64,000 nt of DNA, taken from positions 806,001 to 870,000 of the forward strand of contig NZ_CP024923.1 in assembly GCF_002796605.1 (NCBI RefSeq). Direction: 5' to 3'. Shown in pieces: positions 24,688-34,242 of this stretch. The notes below the pieces were generated by a model. That model saw nothing but the letters and a program-made list of their open reading frames with translations. It made no database searches and was not told the DNA's origin. Position numbers and translations under genes: made by a program. The DNA comes from Sphingomonas psychrotolerans. Its GTDB lineage: Bacteria; Pseudomonadota; Alphaproteobacteria; Sphingomonadales; Sphingomonadaceae. The number at the start of each line of letters is the position of its first letter. Position 1 is the first letter of the stretch.

Positions 24688-26187
24688 ATGATGCCTATTC
24701 CCTTGTGGGGCCGACTTATTCTCGCTGGCGCATGTCTGCTTGCCGCGCCGGCGTTGGCCGACACGCCGGCGCCGGATACCTCGCTTACGAAGGTTGCCGC
24801 GCGGGAGGATCTGGAACTCGCGATTTCCGCCGTCGAGGCAGCCATACCGAACATCTACTGGCATCAAAGCCGCCGCGCATGGGCGGCGGCTAAAGCCAAA
24901 GCGCGCGCGGGTGTCGCGCGCGTCAGCGACAGTGAGGGTCTTTGGCGCGTCATGCGTCCGCTGCTCGGCCAGATCGGCGAAGGGCATCTCAGCGTCCAGC
25001 TGAGCGATGCCATGAGCCAGGGTTACAGGGGGGCGCCGCGTTTTCCGCTGGATCTGCTGTGGACCGAGCGGGGTGCGTTCGTGCTCGCCGGCCATGGTGC
25101 CGCGGCGGATATCCCCAAGGGCACGCGGCTGATCTCCGTCGACGGCGTCCGCGATGCCGACCTGCTGCGCGAGATGGTGGCGGTCACCCCGCATGATGGT
25201 GTGATCCGCACCGCCACGATGCGCACCGTCTCGGGACGGGGTTTCTCGTCGATCCTGTACAGATTGCGCGGGGCGCAGTCGCACTTCCATGTCGTGCTCG
25301 AAGGCGCTGGCGGACGGATCGAACGCGACTTCCCGGCGGTGTCTCCGCTTGCACGGCCCCCAGAGGCCGCAGACCCGGCGCCGCTGCCGACGCTCGAATG
25401 GCTCGATGACCACACCGTCTATCTGAACGTGCCGACCTTCAGCAATGCCCGGCTGCGCAAGGTGGGAACGACCTTTCCCGACGCGATCCAAAGGATATTC
25501 GCCGAGATCGAGCGGCGTGGTGCGAGGGATCTTATCCTCGATTTGCGCGAGAATGGCGGCGGGTCGGAGCCCAACGAGAGCATCCTGTTCTCCTACCTCG
25601 TCGAAAAGCCGCTGCACAAATATGCCGCGGTGGAGGCACGCGCACGTCGCATTGTCGTGACCAGCCTCAGCGGGAAGCGCTTCGAGACCGAGGTTTTTGA
25701 TGACGATGACAAGGACCCCCAACGCCAGATTCAGGGCGGGCGCTGGACGCGTCTGAACACGCCCCCGAACGGTCTGATGTCGCGGTGGACGGCGTTCGCT
25801 CCGATCTTTCACGGGCGTCTCGTCGTGCTGGCAGGCGGCGAGACCTTTTCAGGCGGCGCGGAACTCGCTTCGATGCTTCGTCACACGGAGCGCGCAGTGT
25901 TCGTCGGAGAAGAAGTCGGCGGCGCTTACGAAGGCAATACCAGCGGCTATCGCTGGAATCTCGAACTTCCCAACAGCGGGATGAAAATCGCGATTCCGCT
26001 GCTGCAGTTCCGCATGAAGTGGGCGGGTCGGCGTTCGCATGGGCGCGGCGTGCTGCCCGACTGTCCGGCACCGCCTGAAGCGATGCAAGCCAACGAGCGG
26101 CGGGATCACGCTTGGCGGGTCGCGGTCGCGCTTCTTCGGCAAGACTGGCAGACGCCGCGGCGCGCACTCTGCCCGCAAACCGACTGA
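24688..26187 (+). CDS. Exported S41-family (C-terminal processing type) peptidase
   Basis: About 499 residues from ATG 24688, with a signal peptide (MPIPLWGRLILAGACLLAAPALA). The C-terminal half is the S41 fold: DLILDLRENGGGSEPNESIL, then LVVLAGGETFSGGAELASML with the presumed nucleophile Ser in TFSGG, and VGEEVGGAYEGNTSG. The N-terminal part (EDLELAISAVEAAIPNIYWH, GHLSVQL) matches the tail-specific helical region. A PDZ-like segment (IPKGTRLISVDGV) lies in the middle. It probably acts in the periplasm. It may be controlled by the divergent XRE-cupin protein. Confidence 0.88.
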   Translation: MMPIPLWGRLILAGACLLAAPALADTPAPDTSLTKVAAREDLELAISAVEAAIPNIYWHQSRRAWAAAKAKARAGVARVSDSEGLWRVMRPLLGQIGEGHLSVQLSDAMSQGYRGAPRFPLDLLWTERGAFVLAGHGAAADIPKGTRLISVDGVRDADLLREMVAVTPHDGVIRTATMRTVSGRGFSSILYRLRGAQSHFHVVLEGAGGRIERDFPAVSPLARPPEAADPAPLPTLEWLDDHTVYLNVPTFSNARLRKVGTTFPDAIQRIFAEIERRGARDLILDLRENGGGSEPNESILFSYLVEKPLHKYAAVEARARRIVVTSLSGKRFETEVFDDDDKDPQRQIQGGRWTRLNTPPNGLMSRWTAFAPIFHGRLVVLAGGETFSGGAELASMLRHTERAVFVGEEVGGAYEGNTSGYRWNLELPNSGMKIAIPLLQFRMKWAGRRSHGRGVLPDCPAPPEAMQANERRDHAWRVAVALLRQDWQTPRRALCPQTD

Positions 26188-26278
26188 GCTAGCGGTGGGA
26201 CGGGTGGGGACCTGCAGTGGGCTATTTTGAGGCAACCGCGCTCAGTTTCGCCAGTTCCCCATTCGAAAGGATCTGACG

Positions 26279-26767
26279 ATGCCCCTGAAACTCGAAGGGT
26301 CGTGCCGCTGCGGATGGGTTCGCTTTTCCGCCGACAGCCACGCGCCCGTACCGTTCATGCGCTGCTATTGCTCGATCTGCCGGAAAACCGCCGGGGGAGG
26401 CGGGTACGCGATCAATCTTCACGCCGACAAGCGGACGCTGGCGATCGAAGGTGAGACCGCGGTCTTCCATGCGGAGCTTGATGACGGGGAGGGCGGGTGC
26501 ACCGTCAGCACCGGCGAGCGGCATTTCTGCGCCAAATGCGCCAGCGCGCTATGGGTGTTCAGCCCGGAATATCCTGATCTCTTCCATCCCTTCGCTTCAG
26601 CAATCGACAGCCAGCTGCCCAAAGCTCCGTCCCGCGTCCATATGATGCTCGCCTCGAAGGCATCCTGGGTCGAGCCCGTTTTTGGCTCCGACGACCAGTG
26701 TTTCGAGGAGTATCCCGAGTACGCGCTCGAAGATTGGCACCGGGCGCGGGGCTTGTGGATCGACTAG
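26279..26767 (+). CDS. GFA-family zinc-binding protein
   Basis: 162 residues. The zinc Cys pattern of the glutathione-dependent formaldehyde-activating (GFA, CENP-V) family is visible: SCRCGWVRFSA, RCYCSICRKTAGGGG and RHFCAKCASALWVF. Most members have no proven substrate. AAGGA lies about 7 bases before the ATG. It stands alone on the plus strand. Confidence 0.9.
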   Translation: MPLKLEGSCRCGWVRFSADSHAPVPFMRCYCSICRKTAGGGGYAINLHADKRTLAIEGETAVFHAELDDGEGGCTVSTGERHFCAKCASALWVFSPEYPDLFHPFASAIDSQLPKAPSRVHMMLASKASWVEPVFGSDDQCFEEYPEYALEDWHRARGLWID

Positions 26768-26987
26768 ATCCTGCGGTCGCGATGGCTGCGGAGACTGGCC
26801 GCGTCCCGGAGCATTGCCGACGGAAAGTTGACATTGGTCGGGGCCGTCCCCGTGTCCCGCACGGGCAAGCAGAGCAAGCCGCGTCCATACCGCTTCACGT
26901 TCAATTTCCAGGGCGGGTTGTGACGGTGGCACCTGCGACCCGGTCCCACGTTCAACACGCGCCGAGAAACCATGCCAGGAGAATAGA

Positions 26988-27350
26988 ATGAAGATGAACC
27001 CGCGAGTTGCCCTCGTCATCGGTATCGTGCTGCTCGCGGTCGGTGCATTCATCACCTTTGGCAACGCGCCGCCGAAAGCGGATCCCGTTAGCGCCGCGGC
27101 CTGTCGAGAACGGTTCAAGGACCAAGGCCAGGAGATGCTCGATCGCTGCGACGAAGCGGCCTTTGCCACGGCGATGACCGCGGCCGATGCCAATCAGGCA
27201 GCCGCGTCGATCAGCGCCAGCAACAATCAGGAGGTCGGCGGCAACGCTCTCGGCATGTTCCTGCTCGGCATCGGCCTTGTTCTCACGCTGGCGGGCGGGG
27301 TCGCCTGGATGAAGCAATCCGGCGACGGGGCAGGGGAACCTCGCAAATGA
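26988..27350 (+). CDS. Small membrane protein with two helices
   Basis: 120 residues from MKMNPRVALVIGIVLLAVGA. One helix is at the N-terminus and another at about 85-106 (ALGMFLLGIGLVLTLAGGVA). The stretch between has two Cys (AACRERF and DRCDEA) and is presumably periplasmic. The stop overlaps the next start by 4 bases (ATGA), so it is cotranscribed with the LprI-like gene. I do not recognise a family. Confidence 0.72.
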   Translation: MKMNPRVALVIGIVLLAVGAFITFGNAPPKADPVSAAACRERFKDQGQEMLDRCDEAAFATAMTAADANQAAASISASNNQEVGGNALGMFLLGIGLVLTLAGGVAWMKQSGDGAGEPRK

Positions 27351-27763
27351 TGCTGTCTGCATTACTCCTTCTCGCTGTGTCACCGGAAGGTGCCGCCGCC
27401 CTTCCGGAACACGATCCGACCGAAGCCGCCCTGCAGCGTTGCATTGCTGCTCCGGCAAACGCGTCGACCGCCGGGCAGACCGAATGCGAAGCTCAGGCGT
27501 CAAGCGATTACGACCGGCGATTGAACGTGGCATATACGTCACTGACGCGCCGACTTTCGGCGGCTGCGGCAACCCGGTTGCGGACGGCGCAGCGCGCCTG
27601 GCTGTCGTTCCGATCTGCTGACGGAGAAGCCCGTTCAGCCCTTTACGCGACGCGCAAAGGCACGATGTACGTACCGATGCAGGCCGGGGCGGCGACGAAC
27701 ATCATCCGCGACCGCGCGCTTCAGCTGGAAAATGATCTCCGCGTCATGACGATCGACGGCTAG
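27347..27763 (+). CDS. LprI/DUF1311-like exported protein
   Basis: 138 residues with a signal peptide (MMLSALLLLAVSPEGAAA). The pattern EAALQRCIAAPANASTAGQT, ECEAQASSDYDRRLNVAYTS, LRTAQRAWLSFRSADGEA matches the DUF1311 family, which includes the lysozyme inhibitor LprI. The W-x-x-F-R motif and the spaced Cys are typical. It would act in the periplasm. It is translationally coupled to the preceding membrane protein. Confidence 0.82.
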   Translation: MMLSALLLLAVSPEGAAALPEHDPTEAALQRCIAAPANASTAGQTECEAQASSDYDRRLNVAYTSLTRRLSAAAATRLRTAQRAWLSFRSADGEARSALYATRKGTMYVPMQAGAATNIIRDRALQLENDLRVMTIDG

Positions 27764-27880
27764 AGCTCCCTTCGGTCGCCGCATGTGCGCCGGGTGGGAG
27801 GAGGGCAGGGTCGCGGAAGACACTGCGGAAGGCGGCCATGGCTCGGCTCGGCTGCTCCGCGGCGATTTCGTCGTGTCTCG

Positions 27881-28303
27881 CTATCGGGATGCGAGCCAAG
27901 GTCGCTCCTCGGCTTGACACGCAGCCTCATACGCAACATATGAAGTTGCATGAGAAGGGATGGCCGATTGTCGGGCGTGCTTCACGTCCTTCTGCATATG
28001 GCCGAGCATGCCGCCCAGGGTCGCATCAGCACGGGCGGCATCCTCCGGACGGGCGGCTTTCACCGCATCCGACCGATGGGCCGTGACGTCGTCGAGCAGA
28101 TCGCGTTCATGCGCGGCATAGCCCTGGACCGTGGCAACCAGATTGGGCACCAGATCCGCGCGTCGCCGCAATTGCACGGTGATCCCGCTCCAACCCTCGC
28201 GCACAAGCGCACGCGCGCGCACTAGCCGGTTGTAGATCAGGATGAAGAGGAGACCAGCCAGCGCCAGGATGGCGAGGGCGATCCACAAAGCAGTATATGT
28301 CAA
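27881..28303 (-). pseudogene. LemA-family protein, C-terminus lost
   Basis: The likely start is TTG 28303, with GGGGAG just upstream (LTYTALWIALAILALAGLL). One membrane helix is followed by the LemA hallmark: NRLVRARALVREGWSGITVQ, LRRRADLVPNLVATVQGYAA and HERDLLDDV. After DATLGGML the sequence leaves the family and runs as GHMQKDVKHARQSAIPSHAT to 27881. The second half of the LemA helical bundle is absent. Probably non-functional. Confidence 0.75.
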
Positions 28304-28327
28304 ATTTGCTCCCCGGAAAGATCGCAC

Positions 28328-28904
28328 CGACGCCGGGCGGCGGCTGGTTCACCCCGTTACCGTGTCAGCGATCGATATCCAACATCGACTTGCGAGAGGC
28401 GAGACCGCTTCGGCCGAACGGCTGCGTCTCTGGTCCCCAACTTGCGCCGGAGCGCAGCGCCTGCTGGCTTTTCCGCCATGTAACGCGGCGACGAAGCCTC
28501 CCGAGCCTGCGAAACAATGGCATGGGTTCCGACACGCATTTTAAGTAAAGATCGCCGGACATCTGCTGGATGGAGGCGCCCCCGACTGGACTCCAGGTCG
28601 AAAGCGCTACGGCCAGCCGCCCCGCCCCGCCCCGCGCCGCGGGCGTTCAGTCTGCGCGCACCGGCGAGCCCATCGGGCGCGCATCCGCCTTGGGTCGTAG
28701 ATCCATAAAGGTTGCCAATCGGCTCCCGCCCGGTTGCGGAGATTGCAGCTCAGTCATCTCATGCCCGCATTGGGCGGGTCACGGTGGGTCCGGAAATCGA
28801 CTGGTGTCGGTACGCCGACCTTCGTTGAGGCCAGCCTCTTATGAACACTGAAGACCATTGCGGACATCGGATGAGATTCTTAGTTTACCTGATCGACCGA
28901 TCGG
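28328..28904. other. Gene-free stretch
   Basis: No convincing frame on either strand. The middle (about 28600-28680) is a GC-rich run of Pro/Arg-type codons in all frames. Nothing else is seen. Confidence 0.45.
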
Positions 28905-28916
28905 TTGGAGCGAGAA

Positions 28917-29468
28917 ATGGCAATAACCGCCTTCTGGAAAGCATTGTACACAGTTGGACACGATGCCGCATGTCTGACTCAGACTAACGATGGCTGGGTG
29001 CTCGAAGGTACAACCGTTTACCTGAAGGACTCTGCCCCAGCAGCGCTGAATTATCGTCTGGAATTGTCGTCAGATTGGGCAACCAACGCTGGCCGCATCA
29101 AGGGGCGTGTCGGCAGCAGTGAAGTGAACCACGAAATCCGGAGGGACGGCGAGGGATGGCTCCTTAATGGTAAGCGACAGAGCGGACTTGAAGGTGTGTT
29201 CGACCTGGACTTCGGCTTCACGCCAGCGACCAACTACGCCCAGTTGCGCCGAATGGCTTTGCAGGTCGGTGGAAACGCGGAATTCGATGTTGCGTGGATG
29301 GATGTGGAGAGCACCAGGCTAGAACCGCTGCCGCAATTGTATAAGCGAATCTCGGATCGGGCCTACGACTATAACTCGCCGCAAGGCCCTTACAGAGCCA
29401 CTCTCCAGCTGGACGAGAATGGCTTTGTGACTTTGTACCCGGAGTTGTGGCAGGCAGAATTCAACTAA
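28917..29468 (+). CDS. Putative glycolipid-binding protein
   Basis: 183 residues from ATG 28917; GGAG lies 7 bases upstream. The pattern TNDGWVLEGTTVYLKDSAPA, LNYRLELSSDWATNAGRIKG, WLLNGKRQSGLEGVFDLDFG, FTPATNYAQLRRMALQVGG and AYDYNSPQG follows the putative glycolipid-binding family (PF06475), which is cytoplasmic with unknown ligand. The base composition of this gene is more AT-rich than its neighbours, hinting at transfer. Confidence 0.82.
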   Translation: MAITAFWKALYTVGHDAACLTQTNDGWVLEGTTVYLKDSAPAALNYRLELSSDWATNAGRIKGRVGSSEVNHEIRRDGEGWLLNGKRQSGLEGVFDLDFGFTPATNYAQLRRMALQVGGNAEFDVAWMDVESTRLEPLPQLYKRISDRAYDYNSPQGPYRATLQLDENGFVTLYPELWQAEFN

Positions 29469-29798
29469 CGACCGCTTTGTCACGCAGGGCAGTCATTCCC
29501 GCCTCATTGCGCCCCACTTCAAAGGGGCGCTGGCGGCGTAACATGGGTGATGGCTCACCGCTGGCTGGCGCCCCCATAAGATCTGACCGCACCCGTCGCA
29601 CCATTGCTGCCCACTGCAGATGTGGCTGCCGGCAGCGACGGGCAATTCGAGAATATGCCTGTTCGACGGTCCTTGTGCCGAGTTTGGCGACCCATACGAT
29701 CGAAATACGGCGACGCCTGTCACATCCTTGACGAAATTCTCCTTATGTGAGCCTTTCCCCACGGGCCGTGCCCCATGCGTAACAAAACAGGAGCCATT
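29469..29798. other. Intergenic stretch with a small hairpin
   Basis: No gene seen. At about 29513-29534 GCGCCCC and GGGGCGC can pair around an 8-base loop, a possible transcript end for the gene stopping at 29468; there is no T-run. Confidence 0.4.
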
Positions 29799-30359
29799 AT
29801 GTCCCGTTGTACTCCGTTGCTTTTGCTTTGCCCCCTTGCCCTCGCGGCGTGCGGCGGATCCGAACCTACCGTGAAGGCAGAGAATGCCTCGATTGATCAG
29901 GTCGCCAAAGCCACTCAGGACGCCGTAAAGATGCAGCCTGGCAAGTGGCAAACCCAGATCAAGTTCGTCTCGGTCGATGTACCCGGCATGCCTAAAGCGC
30001 AGGCCGACATGATGGGTCAACAGATGGCGAAGATGTCCGAGCAAACCACCGAGACCTGCGTCACGCCCGAGATGGTCAACAAACCGCCCAGCGAGATGTT
30101 CGGCGGCAAGGCCGGTGCGGGCTGCACCTATGAGAAGTTCGAGCTGACGGGCGGCAAGATCGATTCCGTGATGTCGTGCAAGCCACAGGGCGCCGGTGAG
30201 ATGAAGTCGACCACCACCGGCACACTCAGCGGCACCTCCTACGAGCTCGCCAGCGACACGACGATGTCGGGCACGCCGGGGATGCCTGGAGGCAAGATGA
30301 CCATGAAGACCCAGATCACCGGCAAGCGGATCGGGGACTGCCCCGCAACCAAGGGCTGA
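29799..30359 (+). CDS. DUF3617 lipoprotein
   Basis: 186 residues from ATG 29799 (MSRCTPLLLLCPLALAACGG), with lipobox LAAC. The mature part has the DUF3617 features: PGKWQTQIKFVSVDVPGMPK, TTETCVTPEMVNKPPSEMFG, GCTYEKFELTGGKIDSVMSC, and the GTLSGTSYELAS strand. The family is periplasmic, with function unknown. ATG 29775 is in frame, but the lipoprotein start fits better. A 12-bp hairpin follows the stop. Confidence 0.88.
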   Translation: MSRCTPLLLLCPLALAACGGSEPTVKAENASIDQVAKATQDAVKMQPGKWQTQIKFVSVDVPGMPKAQADMMGQQMAKMSEQTTETCVTPEMVNKPPSEMFGGKAGAGCTYEKFELTGGKIDSVMSCKPQGAGEMKSTTTGTLSGTSYELASDTTMSGTPGMPGGKMTMKTQITGKRIGDCPATKG

Positions 30360-30408
30360 GTCTGGCGCACCGGCGATAGGCAACCCGCCACATCGCCAGG
30401 ACGATTCC

Positions 30409-30444
30409 GGCCGCGACCAGAGCATCAGTCCGCTGGTCGCGGCC
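30409..30444. terminator. Perfect 12-bp hairpin after the DUF3617 gene
   Basis: GGCCGCGACCAG and CTGGTCGCGGCC pair exactly around a 12-base loop, 50 bases after the stop at 30359. There is no T-run, so factor-independent termination is uncertain. The rest of 30360-30692 holds nothing recognisable. Confidence 0.5.
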
Positions 30445-30692
30445 GCACACTGGCAGTCTGAACTGCTCGTATATGCGGTGGGTGCCGGATGCAGCTAAGA
30501 TTGGTCGCCTACGCCGTGATCGTCATTGGGCTCCTCGCAACGCCATTTGGCATCTCCGTAAAGCGCAAAGCGATCGTCTGCCGCGTCAGCTCTCAAATCT
30601 CGGTCGTCCGCCCGGCCAAGTTATTGGCCACCAAGCGGATGTCCCGGCGCTCGCATCATTGAGTTCACGACTTAGTCGCCATTTGACGCCTG

Positions 30693-31913
30693 TCAGGGTC
30701 GTGGATTGAGGAGAAACACGACATAACCCTGGAACCGCGGGTTGGAGGCGAGGCCGGGCGGCGGCGTCCATTCGCCGTTCTGCAATAGGCCGATCCGGAA
30801 CGGGATGCTCATCCGCTCGAGCCTTGTGAGATAGGTACGGTAGCCCGGGATGACGCGGCGGCCCTGGTATATCTGCAGGACGACTTCATCGACGACGCCA
30901 GCGAGCGCGTCGAGACCTTTCGGGTCGCCGTTCGCGCTCCAGTCGAGCAGGCCGGTGATGCCGAGCTTGTAATGCTCCGGCAGGCGCACGCGCAGCGTCT
31001 TCAGGAAGGCCGCATAGCCGGACAGATGCCGTGTCCTTGCGTCGAAATCGATCTGGACCCCGGCGACGCGGTTTCCCGCGCGCCGCCAGCGCTCGAGCGC
31101 GGCCAGCAGCTGCGCCTCGATCTGCGGCGTCCATGCCAGCGTCTCGACCCGCAAGACCAGCCAGACCTCGGCATGACGGACATGCGGCACCGCAGGTCTT
31201 TGCGCCACGAGTCGCGCCGGGGCGCCCGCGACGACCGCGCCGTGAAGCAGATAGATGCGCTTGGCGCGGGAGAGGGCGGGCTGCGGTTTGACGCCCGCCC
31301 AGAGCCAGAAGGCGTCGTAATCGTTCGCATCAACGCGCGGGGTGGTCGGAGAACCGCCACTGACATCGATCCCGCTCGCTGCAGGCGTGGTGATGCCGAT
31401 GCCGGGATTCTGACCGCCACCGAAATTCTGAGGCAGCGCGCGCGCAACGTCCCCGAGATTGGCGCGTGCTGCATCGCGGATTTCCTCGCTGCCGATCGTG
31501 ACGACCGGCGACGCGACCGGCGCGCCGCGGATCCGGCTCCCGGTGACCACGACATCCTCCGATTGCACATCGACTTCGCTGGTCTCTTCGTCTGCGCGAC
31601 GGATGACGATGGACTGGCCCGCGGGCCGCTGCGCGAGGCCGCTGCCGGCCAGCAGCTGCGCCACCGCCTCTTCGGGCGTGAAGTCGCCTCTGAGCGCTGG
31701 CGCCGTCTTGTCGCGCAGCAATTCGGCAGGCCCGCCGATATTGCGACCGCCGCGGTCCGCCACCGCGCGCAGCGATGCGGCGAGCGGCTGTGCCGGCAGG
31801 TCATAGGTCTGGCGGTGTGCCTGCTGCGCGCACGCGACGGGCGCGCTTGCCGCCAGTGCGGCGGCGCTGGCAGTTGCCAGAAGCGCCAGAGCGACGGCCT
31901 TGGTCGATTGCAT
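30693..31913 (-). CDS. Chimera: TonB-receptor N-terminus (STN and plug start) fused to DUF3142
   Basis: 406 residues in one open frame. Residues 1-30 are a signal peptide and about 35-105 an STN domain (YDLPAQPLAASLRAVADRGG, FTPEEAVAQLLAGSGL). Residues 120-190 are the beginning of a TonB-receptor plug (VVVTGSRIRG, LPQNFGGGQNPGIG). At about residue 192 (near 31340), where the receptor family continues with its next plug motif, the protein switches to DUF3142: DANDYDAFWLWAGVKPQPAL, VAGVQIDFDARTRHLSGYAA, GLDALAGVVDEVVLQIYQGR. The barrel is gone. It lies downstream of FecR and the FecI-like sigma, in the place of the regulated receptor. The fusion looks like an in-frame deletion product. Confidence 0.82.
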   Translation of the reverse strand: MQSTKAVALALLATASAAALAASAPVACAQQAHRQTYDLPAQPLAASLRAVADRGGRNIGGPAELLRDKTAPALRGDFTPEEAVAQLLAGSGLAQRPAGQSIVIRRADEETSEVDVQSEDVVVTGSRIRGAPVASPVVTIGSEEIRDAARANLGDVARALPQNFGGGQNPGIGITTPAASGIDVSGGSPTTPRVDANDYDAFWLWAGVKPQPALSRAKRIYLLHGAVVAGAPARLVAQRPAVPHVRHAEVWLVLRVETLAWTPQIEAQLLAALERWRRAGNRVAGVQIDFDARTRHLSGYAAFLKTLRVRLPEHYKLGITGLLDWSANGDPKGLDALAGVVDEVVLQIYQGRRVIPGYRTYLTRLERMSIPFRIGLLQNGEWTPPPGLASNPRFQGYVVFLLNPRP

Positions 31914-31991
31914 GTCTTGTCCTCCCCCGATCGCGCCGCGCGGGCGCTGGTGGAAGACCTCGACAACCGGGGACGGACTTACCCTGGGATT

Positions 31992-32948
31992 TTATTTTGT
32001 CGGCGCAGCGAGGAAGAAATCGCCGCGCCCGTCTCGAGACAGATCGAGCCGGAATGCCGCGGCAAGTGTCCGGGCGGCGGCCTCGGGCTGGCGGGCATGA
32101 AGCGTGCCGGTGAAGCGCAGTCGCACCGCGCCCGGATCGATGCGGATTGCGGTTGCATTGTAGCGATTGATTGCCGCTGCCACGGTGCCGAGCGGCACGT
32201 CCTCGAACGAGAGAATACCCGCTGTCCACTGCGATGCGCCGCGCGGCAAAGCGGTCTCGCGGGCGGGGCCATCGGCGCTAGTCTGAAGCATGCGGCCGGG
32301 CACAATGCTCCAGCTTCGGCCGCCGTCGCTGACCCGAATCTCGCCCGACAACGCCGCGATCGACAGATCCCCGCCAAGGCGCTCGAGATCGAAAGAACCG
32401 GTGCCGGTCACGCCGCGGCCGTCCGCCTCGACGATGAAGGGCCGTGGATCGCCGGCGACCTCGAACCGTGCCCGCCCACTTTCGATTATGACGCGGCGTT
32501 CGTCTTGCGAGAAATTCTCCTGAAGGCGGGTCTGGGTGTCGAGGGTCGCGCGGGTTCCGTCGGACAGCGTCACCGTCCGGATCTCGCCGAGCGCGCTCGC
32601 GAGCATCACACGGTCGGGCGCGTCCGCGATGTCATGTGCTCTCGGCAGGAAGATCCCGGTAAGGACGAAGAGGGCGAGCGCCGCCGCGATCGCTCCATGC
32701 CATGGCCGCAGCCCGCCGCCACGAGGGACGAGGGGCGGCCGCGCCTGGCCGGCAGGTGTTTCCGCCGCCGCCGCACTGGCCGTCCAGGTTGCGAGCAGCC
32801 GTTCATATGCCGCTTCGTTTTCCGCGTCGGCGACGTACCAGGCTTCGAAAGCGTCATGGTGCGCAGCGCTGTCGGGCCCGCGCAATCTCGCCAGCCATGC
32901 CGCAGCCTCGCGTTCGGCACGCGAGCCCGCCCCGCCGTGGCGGGACAT
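31992..32948 (-). CDS. FecR-type anti-sigma/sigma regulator
   Basis: 318 residues from ATG 32948 (MSRHGGAGSRAEREAAAWLA). The N-terminal cytoplasmic part carries FEAWYVADAENEAAYERLLA, the DUF4880/FecR signature. A membrane segment is at about 95-112 (GAIAAALALFVLTGIFLP). The periplasmic FecR domain has GEIRTVTLSDGTRATLDTQT and ERRVIIESGRARFEV. A C-terminal STN-like part (PLGTVAAAINRYNATAIRID) follows. It normally relays the receptor signal to the sigma factor. Its start overlaps the sigma stop (TGATG). Confidence 0.92.
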   Translation of the reverse strand: MSRHGGAGSRAEREAAAWLARLRGPDSAAHHDAFEAWYVADAENEAAYERLLATWTASAAAAETPAGQARPPLVPRGGGLRPWHGAIAAALALFVLTGIFLPRAHDIADAPDRVMLASALGEIRTVTLSDGTRATLDTQTRLQENFSQDERRVIIESGRARFEVAGDPRPFIVEADGRGVTGTGSFDLERLGGDLSIAALSGEIRVSDGGRSWSIVPGRMLQTSADGPARETALPRGASQWTAGILSFEDVPLGTVAAAINRYNATAIRIDPGAVRLRFTGTLHARQPEAAARTLAAAFRLDLSRDGRGDFFLAAPTK

Positions 32949-33571
32949 CAGCGCGTCCTCAGCGCGCGATCGAGATGGCCGAGAGCCTTGGTCATGTGCC
33001 ACTCGACGCCCTTTACGCTGAGACCGGTGGCTTTGGCGATCTCGCGATACGACAGACCATCCAGTCGATGCGCCAGGAAGATCGATCGCGTCTTGTCGGG
33101 CAGCTGCACGAGCGCATTCTGGATGCGGTTGAGCTGGTCGCGCGCCTCGAGCGCCTTGACCAGATCGGAGGCGGGCAGCGGCACATTCTCGACCGGCACC
33201 TGAAACGCGAGCGAGCGTTCGAGCGCGCTCTTCGCGCGGTTGCGCGCGAGGTTAGCGGCGATGCGGCCGAGATAGGCCTCGGGGCAGTCGATCGGTTCCT
33301 GCCGGTCCGAATGGGCATGTGCGAGCCGCGCAAAGCTCTCCTGGACGAGATCCTGCGCGTCGTGCCGCTGGAAGCGCCGCGCAAAGAAGCGCATCAGCTT
33401 CGGTGCCTGTGCGCGGTAGAGATCGTCGAACGCGAGTCTCGCGGCGGCGCGCAGCCGGTCCTCTGGCGGAAGCGGATCGCCTTCCGCAAGCCGCGGGGCA
33501 GGGAGCGCGAGGTCCCCGGTCACGCGCGACCTGCCCGCGATGCAAAGGGTGCCGCTCGTTCGCTCGCCCAT
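32948..33571 (-). CDS. FecI-like ECF sigma factor
   Basis: 207 residues from ATG 33571 (MGERTSGTLC); in-frame ATG 33688 is possible but the extension is unlike the family. Region 2 reads LYRAQAPKLMRFFARRFQRH then DAQDLVQESFARLA. Region 4 reads LPDKTRSIFLAHRLDGLSYR and EIAKATGLSVKGVEWHMTKA. This is the FecI/TonB-receptor-linked group. The downstream overlap with fecR-type gene and the receptor-derived chimera completes the locus. Confidence 0.9.
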   Translation of the reverse strand: MGERTSGTLCIAGRSRVTGDLALPAPRLAEGDPLPPEDRLRAAARLAFDDLYRAQAPKLMRFFARRFQRHDAQDLVQESFARLAHAHSDRQEPIDCPEAYLGRIAANLARNRAKSALERSLAFQVPVENVPLPASDLVKALEARDQLNRIQNALVQLPDKTRSIFLAHRLDGLSYREIAKATGLSVKGVEWHMTKALGHLDRALRTR

Positions 33572-34242
33572 GCCCGACCCGCCACGCCGCCTTCTCCTGC
33601 AAGCGAGGCGCGAACCGGCGGAAACCGGGTGTTGAGAACAAGTCTTGAGTCTTGCGCCGGCGCCTTTGGCCGCGAACGGCTTGGACATGCGCGCCGGCCA
33701 CCCGGCCGATCATCCGGCAGGGTCCGCGTCGTTCAAGACGAGGTTCTCACGCCTCGGCGCTGCCGGGAGGCAACGCACCTTCAGACTAGCGCCGGGAGTT
33801 GCTTTGGCAAGTCTGGTGGGGCGAGCGTGTCGCGCCCGACGAGTGACCTCCGGAAGGCTCCGGACTGCGATGCCGCCGAGCTTCGCCATCCCTCGTCACC
33901 GCGCGGCTGATCTGCGTTCGTTCAGCAAAGGACATCTGACAGGAAACCTGGTTCATCGCCGGCGCATCGCGGCTTCGACGCGCTTGGGCAACTTGCCTCG
34001 GCTACGACTGCCTTTGGGTGGGACGCTGCCTTACGCAACCACGGGGAGGGGACGGCAGCTTTCGTGTCTGGATCGCCCGAAACCTGCCAGGCAGCTCACG
34101 GCCCATTCATGCCGATTAGCGTTCCTGAGCTTTGCGCCCGAATTTATACCGCTTACGCCAAGTCGTAACGCGCGCGTCATGCGGCGCGCCTAGCCGCGCC
34201 CTGTCCGCCAGTCGGGTCGCCACAAACTCCATAGGGGTATCC
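33572..34242. other. Intergenic stretch between sigma gene and receptor remnant
   Basis: No convincing protein on either strand. It should contain the promoter of the FecI-like operon (reading left) and the old promoter of the receptor remnant (reading right). Confidence 0.4.

Noticed and set aside
29513..29534. A rho-independent terminator after the glycolipid-binding gene
   Set aside because: The stem is only 7 bp with an 8-base loop and has no T-run, so it is not called as a terminator.
30972..33203. A 743-codon open frame on the plus strand
   Set aside because: It is antisense to the receptor chimera, FecR and the sigma gene, all of which have clear families; it is a composition shadow.
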